Notes: generated by a model not told the origin, from the sequence alone. Shown: positions 52,911-63,596, numbered from the stretch's first letter. The stretch is 64,000 nucleotides of DNA from Bacteroidota bacterium (GCA_016706255.1 JADJJZ010000003.1:124001-188000), one strand, 5' to 3'. Numbers and translations: made by a program.

Positions 52911-53882
52911 TTATTTTTTTCTTTCGATGGTATATCGCACTAATTCTATTAGGGAAGACTTACTTTCACTTTCAGGAAACTGTTCGAGCAACTGAAATGC
53001 TTCTGCCTGAAAATCTTTCATTTTTTGTTCGGCGTATTGAATGCCGCCATTTTGTTTTACAAAATCGATAACCCAATCAACTTTAGCTTTATTTTTATTT
53101 TCGTTTTTTACGATATTGATAATCTTGCGTTTATCAGCAGGGCTGGCGTTTTGCAGGGTGTAAATGATGGGGAGGGTAAGTTTGCGTTCCTTAATATCTA
53201 TGCCTAAAGGTTTACCGATGTCATCAACACCATAATCAAGTAAATCGTCTTTAATTTGAAATGCGATACCTATTTTTTCGCCAAACAAACGAAAAGTTTC
53301 AATTAATGTTTCATCTTTTGTTGCACTTGCTGCACCGGCACTGCAGGCGCTGGCTATTAAAGAAGCTGTTTTTTTTCTTATTATTTCATAATAAATCGAT
53401 TCCTTAATATCCAGTCGTCGTGCTTTTTCAATTTGCAGCAGCTCGCCTTCACTCATTTCTTTTACTGCAGTTGAAGTAATTTTTAATAAACGGTGTTCAT
53501 TATTATCCAGCGAAACCAATAAACCTTTTGCGAGTAAATAATCGCCAATTAAAACGGCTATTTTATTTTTCCAGAGTGCATTTATGGAAAAAAAACCACG
53601 GCGCTCATAAGCATCATCTACAACATCATCATGCACCAGTGTTGCTGTATGTAAAAGTTCAATTAGTGACGCTGCGGTATACGTAGACTCGGTAATTCCG
53701 CCACAAACTTTTGCGCTCAGCATCACAAACATGGGCCGCATTTGTTTGCCTTTGCGTTTTACGATGTAATACATCACACGGTCGAGCAAGGCAACATTAC
53801 TCTTCATCAGCTCCTTGAACTTTGATTCAAATAATGCTAATTCAGTAGAAATTGGGTCTTGGATTTTGCTGATTGCAGACAT
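52911..53882 (-). CDS. Polyprenyl diphosphate synthase (octaprenyl/heptaprenyl type)
   Basis: 323 residues. First Asp-rich motif DDVVDD (85-90 in LVHDDVVDDAYERRG), GKQMRPMFVML upstream, the KTASLIASACSAGAA segment, and the second Asp-rich motif IKDDLLDYG. These are the FARM and SARM motifs of trans-prenyltransferases. The enzyme extends an allylic diphosphate with isopentenyl diphosphate, probably to the side chain of menaquinone. The exact chain length cannot be read from the sequence. It is transcribed alone on the minus strand, convergent with the CotH gene (16 bases) and divergent from the M48 protease gene. Confidence 0.94.
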   Translation of the reverse strand: MSAISKIQDPISTELALFESKFKELMKSNVALLDRVMYYIVKRKGKQMRPMFVMLSAKVCGGITESTYTAASLIELLHTATLVHDDVVDDAYERRGFFSINALWKNKIAVLIGDYLLAKGLLVSLDNNEHRLLKITSTAVKEMSEGELLQIEKARRLDIKESIYYEIIRKKTASLIASACSAGAASATKDETLIETFRLFGEKIGIAFQIKDDLLDYGVDDIGKPLGIDIKERKLTLPIIYTLQNASPADKRKIINIVKNENKNKAKVDWVIDFVKQNGGIQYAEQKMKDFQAEAFQLLEQFPESESKSSLIELVRYTIERKK

Positions 53883-53930
53883 CAGCGTGCAAGTTAAGGC
53901 ACATTTTAATTATAACAAATTAACTTTGGC

Positions 53931-53938
53931 GTTCAATT
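53931..53938 (+). promoter_or_regulatory. Putative -7 element TAACTTTG
   Basis: TAACTTTG followed by GCG fits TAnnTTTG; the start at 53975 is 36 bases downstream. No clear TTG at the expected distance. Confidence 0.45.
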
Positions 53939-53974
53939 TGCTTATGAACATCCTGAACCCTAAAACGAAGGTCT

Positions 53975-54772
53975 ATGAAACGATTTAAAATCCCATTTAT
54001 AGTAGCTGCAGCTTCGGCTGTTTTGCTCGGCAATAGTTGTTCTGAAGGAGGAGGTGTAAACCTTTTTTCGCTGGAAGATGACATTGCACTTGGTGCACAA
54101 ATTGCCGCTGAAATTGAGGCAGATCCTGCTACCTACCCGATTCTTGATTCTGTAGTTTATGCCGAAGCCTACGATTTGGTTTACGATATCCGTGACCGCA
54201 TTCTGGCCTCAGGTAAGGTTTATCATAAAGATGATTTTGCCTGGCAGGTGCGTATTATCAATGATGATGATATTGTAAATGCCTTTTGCACACCCGGAGG
54301 TTATATCTATGTGTACACAGGTTTAATCCGTTATCTGGAAAATGAGGCGCAGTTGGCCGGTGTTTTAGGCCACGAAATGGCACATGCCGATTTAAGGCAT
54401 TCTACTGACCAGTTAACTGAAGCATACGGTATTTCATTGTTGCTCAGTATTGTTTTGGGTGAGCAGGAAAGTATTTTGGCAGATGTTGCTGCAAGCTTAA
54501 CCCAATTGGCTTTTAGCCGTGGAGATGAATCGCAGGCAGATGAATATTCTGTTATTTATTTGTGTCCTACAGAATATGTTGCATCCGGCGCTGCGGGATT
54601 TTTCCTCAAAATAGAAGATGAAGGTGGGGTTGAAATACCGGAATTTTTGAGCACTCATCCAAATCCTGACAACAGGATTGAAAATATTAATGCGACAGCA
54701 GATGAATTATTATGCATTGGCGATGAAGTATTTGCCAGCCGTTATGATGATTTGATTGATGCGTTACCATAA
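53975..54772 (+). CDS. M48 family metalloprotease, lipoprotein
   Basis: 265 residues. The N-terminus ends in a lipobox (LLGNSC, lipid Cys at 22). The zinc motif HEMAH (133-137 in LGHEMAHADLRHS) and the third-ligand segment SRGDESQADEYSV identify an M48 peptidase of the BepA/LoiP/YggG type. CTPGGYIYVYTGLIRYL before the zinc site is typical of that group. These proteins act in the periplasm on misfolded outer-membrane proteins or as chaperones. It is small, with no TPR domain, so resembles LoiP/YcaL more than BepA. Single gene. Confidence 0.92.
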   Translation: MKRFKIPFIVAAASAVLLGNSCSEGGGVNLFSLEDDIALGAQIAAEIEADPATYPILDSVVYAEAYDLVYDIRDRILASGKVYHKDDFAWQVRIINDDDIVNAFCTPGGYIYVYTGLIRYLENEAQLAGVLGHEMAHADLRHSTDQLTEAYGISLLLSIVLGEQESILADVAASLTQLAFSRGDESQADEYSVIYLCPTEYVASGAAGFFLKIEDEGGVEIPEFLSTHPNPDNRIENINATADELLCIGDEVFASRYDDLIDALP

Positions 54773-54794
54773 AAAAATCCGCCGATTGGCGGAC
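54771..54794 (-). terminator. Terminator of the TonB-dependent receptor gene (minus strand)
   Basis: Minus-strand reading: TCCGCC-AATC-GGCGGA followed by seven T, 35 bases beyond the stop at 54829. The same stem arms, TCCGCC/GGCGGA, form the palindrome in the broken tRNA-Ser at 14991. Confidence 0.82.
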
Positions 54795-54828
54795 TCGTAA
54801 ATCAAAAACAAAATAAAAAGTTCGGGAA

Positions 54829-57474
54829 TCAGAAACTCATGCTGATTCCCGCATTTATTTGCATAAAACCGTAAGGAAATAATCCGCCGGTTGCTCTGTT
54901 TAATCTGGATGAACGATAAACTGAATTTGTTAAATTTTTTCCTGCAATAAAAAAGGTTGTTTTTTCAAACACGCCGCTTTCGTTTAACAGTGTGTAATTT
55001 AAATTCGCATTGATATAATAATAGGCCGGTAATTTTCCTATGGAACCATCAGCAGATTCATTTTCGAAGCTGAAAAATTCCGTATATTGTTCACCGGTGT
55101 AATTTAAACTTAGGTCGGCATTAAATTGTTTAAAGGTGTAGCTCAAATTAGCATTTGCAATTACTGCAGGCACATACGGCACCGCATATCCTTCTGCTTT
55201 GCCATCACCATAAGTAATAACTAATTTAGTAATATCCTCAAATACATCAGGTGTTACTTCGCCTTCATATAATGCACCATCAACATATATTTCAAAAGCT
55301 TCCGGCGTGTTATTTATTTTATCAATTAATTCATTTTGAGTTGCTTCAGTATGAATAACAGTAGTAAATAAATCATTATCACTTAAACTGCCTGAAGTAA
55401 TTTCAGATTGCATAAAGGTTAAAGCCGTTCCGAAATTTACCTGATGTTCGCTGTTGCCAAATGCCTTGCTGATATTCATGTTAAACGCAAATTCTAACCC
55501 GCTGATGCGAACACTTCCGAGCGATTCGAAAGCCTGGGCTCTTGCCGGCGAATAAAAATTATTGATATCCATATTAAACAACGCAACCTGGCCATTATAA
55601 ACCTGATTTTTTTGAACAAAACGGCTGCCAATCTCAGTGTTAATGCTGGTTTCCGGCTTCATATTCGTTTCGTCGCCTGTAGTTGGTACTACTTCACCAT
55701 TTTCAACCGTAACGAATGCTATAGCTGTAGTGGGTGATGAATATCCTTTGTAAATACTACCATACACTTCAAATTGTGTTTTTGATAAATTAATATCTCG
55801 ATAAATTATATTTAAACCCGGTGTAATTTCATTAAAAGTGTTTTTTATATCACCATAATCCGGCCCATTATTGTTGCCGGTATTACCATTTTTTAGGAGG
55901 TCGTTTTTGGTAAGATATAATAATTCGATACGGGCAATTGGTGTAATTTGTAATTTGCCGAAATTAAAATCATTTTTTACATAACCTGATGGAGCAATCA
56001 GATAATAACACAAATCGGCAGTGGTTGTACCTGATAATGCCCAGCGGGTTGAATCATTTTTTATTGTGATATCGTGGTAGTTTTCATAGTGTAATCTTGC
56101 ACCTGCTTCAAATTTATGTACACTGTAATTAGTAGTAAATTTTTCCTGTAATCCAGCTACCTGATATGCCCAGCGACTATCGGAATTACTTTCATATCCG
56201 TTTACAATTTTTCCAACGCGAACATAATCTTCATCACCAAAAGTTTGGCCACTTAAATAGCTGTATTTTTCATTAAAAATTTCATCTCCAACATAACTCT
56301 GAACATCAGCAGCCTTAATAACTACACTATTTTGTTTCCACCAGTCGCGATAAAAATCAGAGCCGTAAATTTTTGATTGTAATCCTGATTTATCATTTAT
56401 TTTCCAGTTGTGAATTAAATCGATTCCGTAACGGTGGCCGGTAAATAAATCGGCATCAAACGGATTTTGTGTAGGGTCAAGTTCTAAGGTATAAGGTGTA
56501 ATGCCACTTAATGAATTTTGAACATTTTCAGTCTGAAAAACGAGTTTAAGATATAATGATTGGTTTGCTGATAATTCGCTAAACCATTTTGCAGAAAAAT
56601 TCAACATGTGTAATGCGGAGTTATCGCTAAAGCCTTCAAAATTTTTATACATCGCCATAAATTCAGCTCCGGTATTTTTCCAAGTGCCGCCATAATTTGC
56701 CACTGCTGATGCATAATTGCGTTGTCCGCCTGTTAAACTTAAATTAAATGTTGGGTCCTGTGAAGGTCGTTTGGTGATATAATTTACGACACCAAAAATA
56801 TTATTTGCACCATAAACTAATGTCTCCGGTCCTTTAATTACCTGAATACCCTCTAATCTGTCGGCAGGAACATTATAATAAGCTCCGGGTGCCAGATACG
56901 GTGCCGGTGAAATCGGCGAACCATCTTCCATTAATAATATTTTATTGGAACGACGCGGATCACTGCCTCGAATTGAAATATTTGGTCTGTTACTTAATCC
57001 CTGGTCGCCGGCAATATTTACACCGGGAATAGTGCGTATCATTTCTTCACTGCTAATAGGCTGTATCTGTTTTATTTTTTTTAGGGAGATAACATTATTC
57101 GTTCCTGCAAATCTTGTGTCATAAACTTTTTGTTGTTCAGAAATGGTAATTTCTTCAATCATAATTGCTGTTAAATTCAATTTGATTGCACCTAAATCAA
57201 CAGTTGGGTTATTTGCACTAATAGTAACCTGAGGAACGCTGTTTATTTCATAACCAACACAAGTAATATTTACGGTATAGGTGCCATAAGGAACATTCTG
57301 AATACTGAAATTGCCATCTTCTGCAGAACTTGTCCCAATTGTATTATTTGCAACAACATTCACAAATGCCAGTCCCTGACCTGTACTAGCTGAAATTACA
57401 CGACCATTAATCGAACCCGTTTGTGCGAGTGCTAAAAAAGGTAGTAAAAAGAATAGCGTACAAAGGTTTTTCAT
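54829..57474 (-). CDS. TonB-dependent receptor with carboxypeptidase-regulatory-like N-terminal domain
   Basis: 881 residues from MKNLCTLFFLLPFLALAQ (three codons after the first ATG). A signal peptide is followed by a CarboxypepD_reg-like beta-sandwich (about 20-105; GSINGRVISASTGQGLAFVNV, DGNFSIQNVPYGTYTV). A plug domain follows (about 120-230; QPISSEEMIRTIPGVNIAGDQGLSNRPNISIRGSDPRRSNKILLMEDG in shortened form) and a 22-strand-type barrel ending in aromatic residues (NAGISMSF). It imports a large or rare substrate (siderophore, cobalamin, metal chelate or glycan). The plug resembles iron-complex receptors (FecA-like) more than SusC. No SusD partner is adjacent, so a polysaccharide utilisation locus is unlikely. 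Confidence 0.9.
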   Translation of the reverse strand: MKNLCTLFFLLPFLALAQTGSINGRVISASTGQGLAFVNVVANNTIGTSSAEDGNFSIQNVPYGTYTVNITCVGYEINSVPQVTISANNPTVDLGAIKLNLTAIMIEEITISEQQKVYDTRFAGTNNVISLKKIKQIQPISSEEMIRTIPGVNIAGDQGLSNRPNISIRGSDPRRSNKILLMEDGSPISPAPYLAPGAYYNVPADRLEGIQVIKGPETLVYGANNIFGVVNYITKRPSQDPTFNLSLTGGQRNYASAVANYGGTWKNTGAEFMAMYKNFEGFSDNSALHMLNFSAKWFSELSANQSLYLKLVFQTENVQNSLSGITPYTLELDPTQNPFDADLFTGHRYGIDLIHNWKINDKSGLQSKIYGSDFYRDWWKQNSVVIKAADVQSYVGDEIFNEKYSYLSGQTFGDEDYVRVGKIVNGYESNSDSRWAYQVAGLQEKFTTNYSVHKFEAGARLHYENYHDITIKNDSTRWALSGTTTADLCYYLIAPSGYVKNDFNFGKLQITPIARIELLYLTKNDLLKNGNTGNNNGPDYGDIKNTFNEITPGLNIIYRDINLSKTQFEVYGSIYKGYSSPTTAIAFVTVENGEVVPTTGDETNMKPETSINTEIGSRFVQKNQVYNGQVALFNMDINNFYSPARAQAFESLGSVRISGLEFAFNMNISKAFGNSEHQVNFGTALTFMQSEITSGSLSDNDLFTTVIHTEATQNELIDKINNTPEAFEIYVDGALYEGEVTPDVFEDITKLVITYGDGKAEGYAVPYVPAVIANANLSYTFKQFNADLSLNYTGEQYTEFFSFENESADGSIGKLPAYYYINANLNYTLLNESGVFEKTTFFIAGKNLTNSVYRSSRLNRATGGLFPYGFMQINAGISMSF

Positions 57475-57632
57475 ACTATACATTTTAAGGTTCGTAAAAT
57501 TAACCCCAATGCGACCTTTTAAAAAGGTGTTTACATAAAATTTACAGAGTTGAAATTTGAACTGTACCGCTTGAAATATGGTGTTAAATAGTTACTTGTG
57601 CTTAACTTTAAGCAAAATTAAGCGCATAAAAT

Positions 57633-59249
57633 ATGAAAAGGATTTTACCGGTTTGGATAGTAATGATAACTGCCTTAAATGTTTTCAGTCAAACAGCACC
57701 TGCCCAGCCCAAGCTGGTGGTTGGTGTGGTAGTGGACCAGATGGCATATGAATTTTTATACCGTTATAGTGAACAGTATACAGAAAATGGATTTAAACGT
57801 CTGTTAAAGGAAGGGTACAGCTGTGAAAACACCCATTACAGCTATATTCCAACGTACACCGGCCCCGGACATGCGTCGATTTATACCGGTTCGGTGCCTG
57901 CGGTTAATGGAATTGTATCAAACGACTGGTACGATGAAAAAACAGGACAATTTATTTATGTGACGCAAGATAATACGGTAACACCTGTTGGGGCAGTTGC
58001 GGGCAATCAGCAGTCGCCACGCAATTTGCTGACTACAACAGTTACTGATATGCTGCAATTGAGCAATCAGCAGGAATCAAAAGTGATTGGTATTGCTTTA
58101 AAAGACCGCGGCGCAATTTTACCGGCCGGACACACCGCTGATGCAGCTTATTGGTATGATGGTGCCGCAAATGCCTGGGTTATCAGTAGTTATTATATGC
58201 CAACATTACCACCATGGGTGCAAAATTTTAACGCACAAAAACCGGCTGAACAAATGATGAATCGCTATTGGAATTTGTTACTGCCACCAACCGCCTACAA
58301 AAGTGCAACTGCCGATAGTGTGAGTTGGGAAACTGTTTACATTGGCGAAGCTTCACCAAAATTTCCGCATTACATGAATTTTACCGGTAACAGTGAAGCA
58401 ATAAAAGGAACACCATTTGGAAATACATTAACCGCAAATTTTGCTAAAGCAGCTATTGAAAATGAAGAATTAGGTAAAGATAATGTTACCGATTTTTTAT
58501 GTGTGAGTTTTTCTTCCACCGATTATGTTGGACATGCCTATGGCCCGCATTCGGTTGAAGTAATGGATACTTATTTACGATTAGATCGCGACCTTGCCGA
58601 ATTATTAACGTATTTAGATACCAAAGTGGGTAAAGGTAATTATGTATTATTTCTAACTGCCGATCACGGCGTTTCACCAACACCACAATATATGGAATCG
58701 CTGAATATTCCTGCGGGCACAACAACTGAGGTTATTATGACTGATACCATGAATGATATATTACATGCAGCATTTGGTCCGGGTGAATGGATTAAAGCTT
58801 ATACCAATCAGCAAATTTATTTAAATGATAGTTTGTTATTGGCTAAAGGAAAAACTAAAAAGGAAATTTTTTCGGCACTATATGAACCTTTGTTAAAAAT
58901 GAATGGCGTTGCTTATGTAATATTAATTAATGAATTAGGACAAGCAACTTTAAATTCAAACATTAAAGAATTGGTAATCAATGGTATTTACCCTAAACGA
59001 TGTGGCGATATTCAAATTTTATATGAACCATATTGGTTTGAGGCGTATCGGCCAACAGGCACTACCCATGGTTCGCATTTTAGTTATGATACACATGTGC
59101 CATTAATATTTTTTGGCTGGAAAGTTAAACCGGGTGCACTTTACAGAGATGTGCAAGTAACCGATATTGCACCAACTATTTCTGCTTTATTAAAAATATC
59201 GGAACCAAATGGTTGTGTGGGAACAATAATTCCGGAAGTGGTTAAATGA
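57633..59249 (+). CDS. pafA: Alkaline phosphatase family protein, PafA-type
   Basis: 538 residues. Signal peptide (about 1-19), then VVGVVVDQMAYEFLYRY (first metal Asp), YIPTYTGPGHASIYTG with the nucleophilic Thr (T76), GIVSNDWYD with Asn (N97), and LKDRGAILPAGH with Lys and Arg (K157, R159). These match the T, N, K and R of the PafA active site. Later metal-site segments are SFSSTDYVGHAYGPHSVE, LTADHGVSPTPQY and THGSHFSYDTHVPLIFFGW. PafA hydrolyses phosphate monoesters in the periplasm and is little affected by phosphate. Transcribed alone, divergent from the receptor gene. Confidence 0.88.
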   Translation: MKRILPVWIVMITALNVFSQTAPAQPKLVVGVVVDQMAYEFLYRYSEQYTENGFKRLLKEGYSCENTHYSYIPTYTGPGHASIYTGSVPAVNGIVSNDWYDEKTGQFIYVTQDNTVTPVGAVAGNQQSPRNLLTTTVTDMLQLSNQQESKVIGIALKDRGAILPAGHTADAAYWYDGAANAWVISSYYMPTLPPWVQNFNAQKPAEQMMNRYWNLLLPPTAYKSATADSVSWETVYIGEASPKFPHYMNFTGNSEAIKGTPFGNTLTANFAKAAIENEELGKDNVTDFLCVSFSSTDYVGHAYGPHSVEVMDTYLRLDRDLAELLTYLDTKVGKGNYVLFLTADHGVSPTPQYMESLNIPAGTTTEVIMTDTMNDILHAAFGPGEWIKAYTNQQIYLNDSLLLAKGKTKKEIFSALYEPLLKMNGVAYVILINELGQATLNSNIKELVINGIYPKRCGDIQILYEPYWFEAYRPTGTTHGSHFSYDTHVPLIFFGWKVKPGALYRDVQVTDIAPTISALLKISEPNGCVGTIIPEVVK

Positions 59250-59281
59250 GATAAATTAACGTGTAGTCAGCAATAAAAATC

Positions 59282-61882
59282 ATGAAAAAAAAATTAGGAC
59301 TTTTAATTGTAGCAGGAACAGTGTTGTTAACATTTGTTGTGATGTTAATTGTATTTTTTAAACAAAAAGATGAAAATAATTTTCATCAGTCTTCACCAAA
59401 ACCTACACAGGTGATGGAAAATAAAATGGATGAAGAAAAGCAACATGAAGACCGGGAAAAGTTTATCGAATTAATGCATAGCGCAGCTCCGGGAACCAAC
59501 TGGAGAAAAATGGATGCTGATTTACGGTATCAGAAAATGAAGGAACGTGCAGCAAAAAATAATATGCGCATTACAGGTGGCGAATGGGATACACTGGCAT
59601 CAGGCAATGTAATTGGAAAATGGGATGAACTCGGCAGCTTTAATACATCAGGCAGAATATGGGCTACTGATGTGGATTATACTACTGATAACATTTATGC
59701 ATTTACCGATGGTGGTAATTTATGGAAAGGAGAAATAGATGGCAGTAACTGGAATGTGATAAATGATAATTTTAAAATAACCGGCACCCATTTGTTAAGA
59801 AAAATTGATGGTCGTTTAATTGCTGCATCATCAGCATGGGGAACTCAGGGTGTATTTTATACCGATGATGAAGGTTTAACCTGGAACGAAGCAACCGGTT
59901 TAGAAAATATGGAAACCTGGGGCAATTTATTTGATGCGGAAATTTTGGATGATGATTTACATACCATGTTTGTTTTAGTTTATGAATGGGATTATACCAA
60001 TTGGTATGATATCGTTTCCATATATAAATCTACCGACTTAGGTGCTTCATTTGAAAAAATTACTTCATATGATGTGCCCACTTATGGTGGTGGTAATCAT
60101 TTTGTATTATGGGCGGCATATAATGGCGCACCGGTATGTTATTTTATTGAAAACAATCATGTAAATATGATTGACGCAACCGGAACCATTACTGCAGTTG
60201 GAAATTTACCTGAGCTGGAAGACGGTGATATCATGCTTTGCGGATTTGAAGGTGTTACGGCAACAAGTTTGTATGTAGCACATCATAATTATGTAAGTGG
60301 AGAAACAGATTTTTATAAATCGGGCGATAATGGTGTTAACTGGTCGGCAACCGGAAATATAGCTGAAGGCAATTTCAGTAAAAACAGTTTTTATTGTTCA
60401 CAAAAAAATGAAGGCTATTTATATTATGGTGGTGTTGATAGTTACCGCAGCACAAGTGCAGGTGCAAGTTGGGTAAGAAATAATTATTGGTATGAATACT
60501 ATGATAATATCGAAAATAATTTACATGCTGATATTCCATTTATCCATACATTTATTGACCCGAGTGGTGGGGCAGAAATGGTATTAATTAGTACAGATGG
60601 TGGTTTATATCGTTCAGATAATAATGGATTAACATGGAATAATTTAACCGAAGAAGGTATGCGAAATGCACAATATTATGATGTATATACCTATCGGTTT
60701 GTTACGGATATTATTTTTGCCGGCGCGCAAGATCAGGGTTATCAGCGAAGTGCTTATGACATTGATGATAATTATTATTTCGATCAATTAATTAGTGGTG
60801 ATTACGGACATATTGTATCGCGCAGTGGTGGTGATAATATTTGGTGCGTATATCCCGGATTTGCGATGTATATAAATGATGCAGCAGCGAGTTCCGATTT
60901 GTATTTCTGGGATTTTCAGGGAACGGGACATTTATGGATGGCGCCAATTATGGCCGATCCGTTAGATGATGAAGTGGCTTGGTGAGGCGGTGGTTCCGAT
61001 GCCGGAGGCGCTTATTTATGGCGATTAGAAAAATCTGGCGGAACAATAACCGGTGTGAAACAACCTAAAAACTTTTCAGTTGCCGGAGGCGGTTCAATTT
61101 CTGCTATTAATTATTCACCTATAAATCCAAATTATTGGTATTTGCTTACAACCGGCGGTAATTTTTATTATTCAACTGATGCAGGTGATACATGGACAAT
61201 GACTTCCGGTTTCGACGGACCGGGTTCGCATTATTTTTATGGCGCCAGTATCGAACCATCTAAAACAACATTAGGTGTGGTGTATATTGGGGGAAGCGGA
61301 TATGATAATCCGGCAGTATATGTTTCTGAAGATAATGGTGTGAGTTTCACCGGACTTACAGATGGAATGCCTTCAACATTGGTTTACGATTTAGCAATTT
61401 CTACCAACGATAGTTTATTATTTGCGGCTACTGAAGTTGCTCCTTATGTTTATGTGAAAGCAGAAAATAAATGGTATGATTTATCAGGTGTGGACGCACC
61501 TTTGCAAACTTATTGGAGTGTTGATTTTGTTGATGAAATTCAATCTGTGCGTTTTGGAACTTACGGCCGCGGTACCTGGGCGTTTAAATTGTATGAAGAA
61601 CCTGAAGTAATTGCTGTTGATGATATTAATGATGTTGAAGTATTAAAGGTTTATCCAAATCCTGCAGTTAACAGCGTTCAATTACTAGTGAGTGCATTTA
61701 TACCGGATGCAACAATTGACATTATTGATATGCAGGGAAATATTGTAACATCAAAAAATGCTGCCATCAACAAAAATATTCCTTACAAATTAAATGTAAA
61801 TAACCTTGGAGCCGGACAATATTTTATCCGGATAACAGGACGAGGTGCGCCTTTAATTGAAAAACTGATTATAACAAAATAG
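59282..61882 (+). pseudogene. Beta-propeller T9SS-secreted protein interrupted by an in-frame TGA
   Basis: The frame from 59282 runs 567 codons to a TGA at 60983-60985. Without a frame change it then continues as GGGSDAGGAYLWRLEKSGG to 61882, ending in a type A T9SS sorting domain (VYPNPAVNSVQLLV to KLIITK). If the TGA were a sense codon (TGG or TGC), a single 866-residue protein would result: an N-terminal membrane/signal segment (LGLLIVAGTVLLTFVVMLIVFF), then VPS10/BNR-like repeats with Asp-box turns (STDLGASFEK, SDNNGLTWNN, STDAGDTWTM, SEDNGVSF). The break therefore removes the sorting signal. It may be a real nonsense mutation or a sequence error. Confidence 0.85.
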
Positions 61883-61888
61883 GCATAA

Positions 61889-61926
61889 AAAAACCGCATC
61901 CAGATAAAAGATGCGGTTTTTTTATT
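61889..61926. terminator. Bidirectional terminator between convergent genes
   Basis: AAACCGCATC / GATGCGGTTT stem flanked by A and T runs, between the stops at 61882 and 61937. Confidence 0.88.
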
Positions 61927-61936
61927 TTAGATCGGT

Positions 61937-63523
61937 TTACAATTTTTCAATTTTTTGTGAAACAATTGTTCCGTTATTATTTATTTCCACGAAATAGATA
62001 CCAGCTGCTAAATTGCTGATATTAATTGTTGTGTTAGATGATGCTGCAGAAGTTGTATTTACTACTTCACCAACAATATTTTTTACCTGAATTACAACAT
62101 TTCCTGAAAGCGGAGTTGTAAATGCAACCTGAATAAATTCATTTGCCGGATTTGGAGATATTGTAATATTGTTATCAAGGTCATTTACAGCCAGGTCAAC
62201 ACCTACTTCAGTTGTTTGGCATGTGATGTCATCACAACCATAAACATTTACAATTGATAAACAAACTTCATAAAGGCCTGCTACAGCATAGGTGTGCACA
62301 GGGTTTAATTCGTTTGAAGTATTGCCATCACCAAAATCCCAACTCACTGATTCAGCAACACCTGAAGTTTCAGTAAAGCTGATGGTTAATTCATCCTCTG
62401 CAGATGTAAATGATGCCGGTGCAGGTTCATCATCAATTAATAAAGAAAGTGTATCGTAAACAAATCCTGATTGTGGATTATATAAATATAATTCTACGCT
62501 TTCGAAACTTTCAGCAACTGCATCGTGTAATGGAATAATTTCGATAATACCTTCACTTTCAAAAGCAGGAATAGTAAGTTGATTAGGAATTAATTCATAG
62601 TCAACACCATTTGTTGCGCTACCTGCAATATAATAATCAATCACTAAAGGTTCTGCACAAGGTACTTCGTTCGTAATTTTGAAATAACCATTTGCACATT
62701 TTTCAACGGCATAGGTTAAATCATTATCTGCTAATGTTTGATGTTGCATGCGCAGACTGCCTAATGAGCCGGTTTCTAAAAACACGCCTGAATCGAGAAT
62801 GCCATCACCAGCATCAGCAACAGCCATTTTCATATGATAAGTGCCACCGGCAGTTACCGGAATTGTAGCAAGTAAAACGGTAGTTAAACCATCATATTGA
62901 ACATAGGCAACATCAGATGCATAAGGATCAGAAAAACCATCACCATTATATAAATAATATTCAGGATTTGTTGCATCATTAATATTATTAATTGTTACAG
63001 GTATATCAGTACCGGGAACAACTGCAATATTTACAGGTGTTAAAATATCAGGGCCACTTACCCAAAAAGCAAATACATCATTAAATCCGCTACCAACAAA
63101 TTCAGCATATTCTTCTGAGCCAAATACATATTGTAATTTAAGTGTATCGGCTGCAACGTCCATATCAAACTCAATAATACAGGCATCATAAGTTGTCCAA
63201 ATGGTAACTGCATCTAAATCGGCGTCACCTAAAGTACCGTTGTAACCGGAAGCAGAACCCATATTATTTGGGCCAAGGGTATTTAATAATGTTCCGGAAG
63301 TAAGTGCAATTCCGTTATCGATGCCCACATTTGCTGAGGTTGCATCAAAAAAGCCGGAAGCACCATCAGCACAGGTTCGTTCAATATTTGAAACAACTAT
63401 ACCGGGACCTGCAAGGGAGTAAATAAAGGTAGTATCGTTTGGTTCATCGGTTACGACGAGCTGAGCTCCTGCATTAAATGCAAGCGGCAAAACGAACAAA
63501 GGGAGGAGTAAAGTTTTTTTCAT
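61937..63523 (-). CDS. T9SS-secreted choice-of-anchor L / PKD domain protein
   Basis: 528 residues. A signal peptide (MKKTLLLPLFVLPLAFNAGAQ) precedes a choice-of-anchor L domain (about 30-245; GIDNGIALTSGTL, IIEFDMDVAADTLKLQYVFGSEEYAEFVGSGFNDVFAFWVSG in part). A Calx-beta-like segment follows (about 265-365), then one PKD domain (about 370-445; VSWDFGDGNTSNELNPVHTY) and a type A T9SS sorting domain (about 450-528). The combination is typical of secreted Bacteroidota surface proteins; partner and function unknown. Single gene. Confidence 0.87.
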   Translation of the reverse strand: MKKTLLLPLFVLPLAFNAGAQLVVTDEPNDTTFIYSLAGPGIVVSNIERTCADGASGFFDATSANVGIDNGIALTSGTLLNTLGPNNMGSASGYNGTLGDADLDAVTIWTTYDACIIEFDMDVAADTLKLQYVFGSEEYAEFVGSGFNDVFAFWVSGPDILTPVNIAVVPGTDIPVTINNINDATNPEYYLYNGDGFSDPYASDVAYVQYDGLTTVLLATIPVTAGGTYHMKMAVADAGDGILDSGVFLETGSLGSLRMQHQTLADNDLTYAVEKCANGYFKITNEVPCAEPLVIDYYIAGSATNGVDYELIPNQLTIPAFESEGIIEIIPLHDAVAESFESVELYLYNPQSGFVYDTLSLLIDDEPAPASFTSAEDELTISFTETSGVAESVSWDFGDGNTSNELNPVHTYAVAGLYEVCLSIVNVYGCDDITCQTTEVGVDLAVNDLDNNITISPNPANEFIQVAFTTPLSGNVVIQVKNIVGEVVNTTSAASSNTTINISNLAAGIYFVEINNNGTIVSQKIEKL

Positions 63524-63596
63524 AAAAATTTGATTTCAATCTAAAATTAGTAATTCAGATGGAATATCGGGGCTTTTTATGGAGTTTTGTTTCCGA

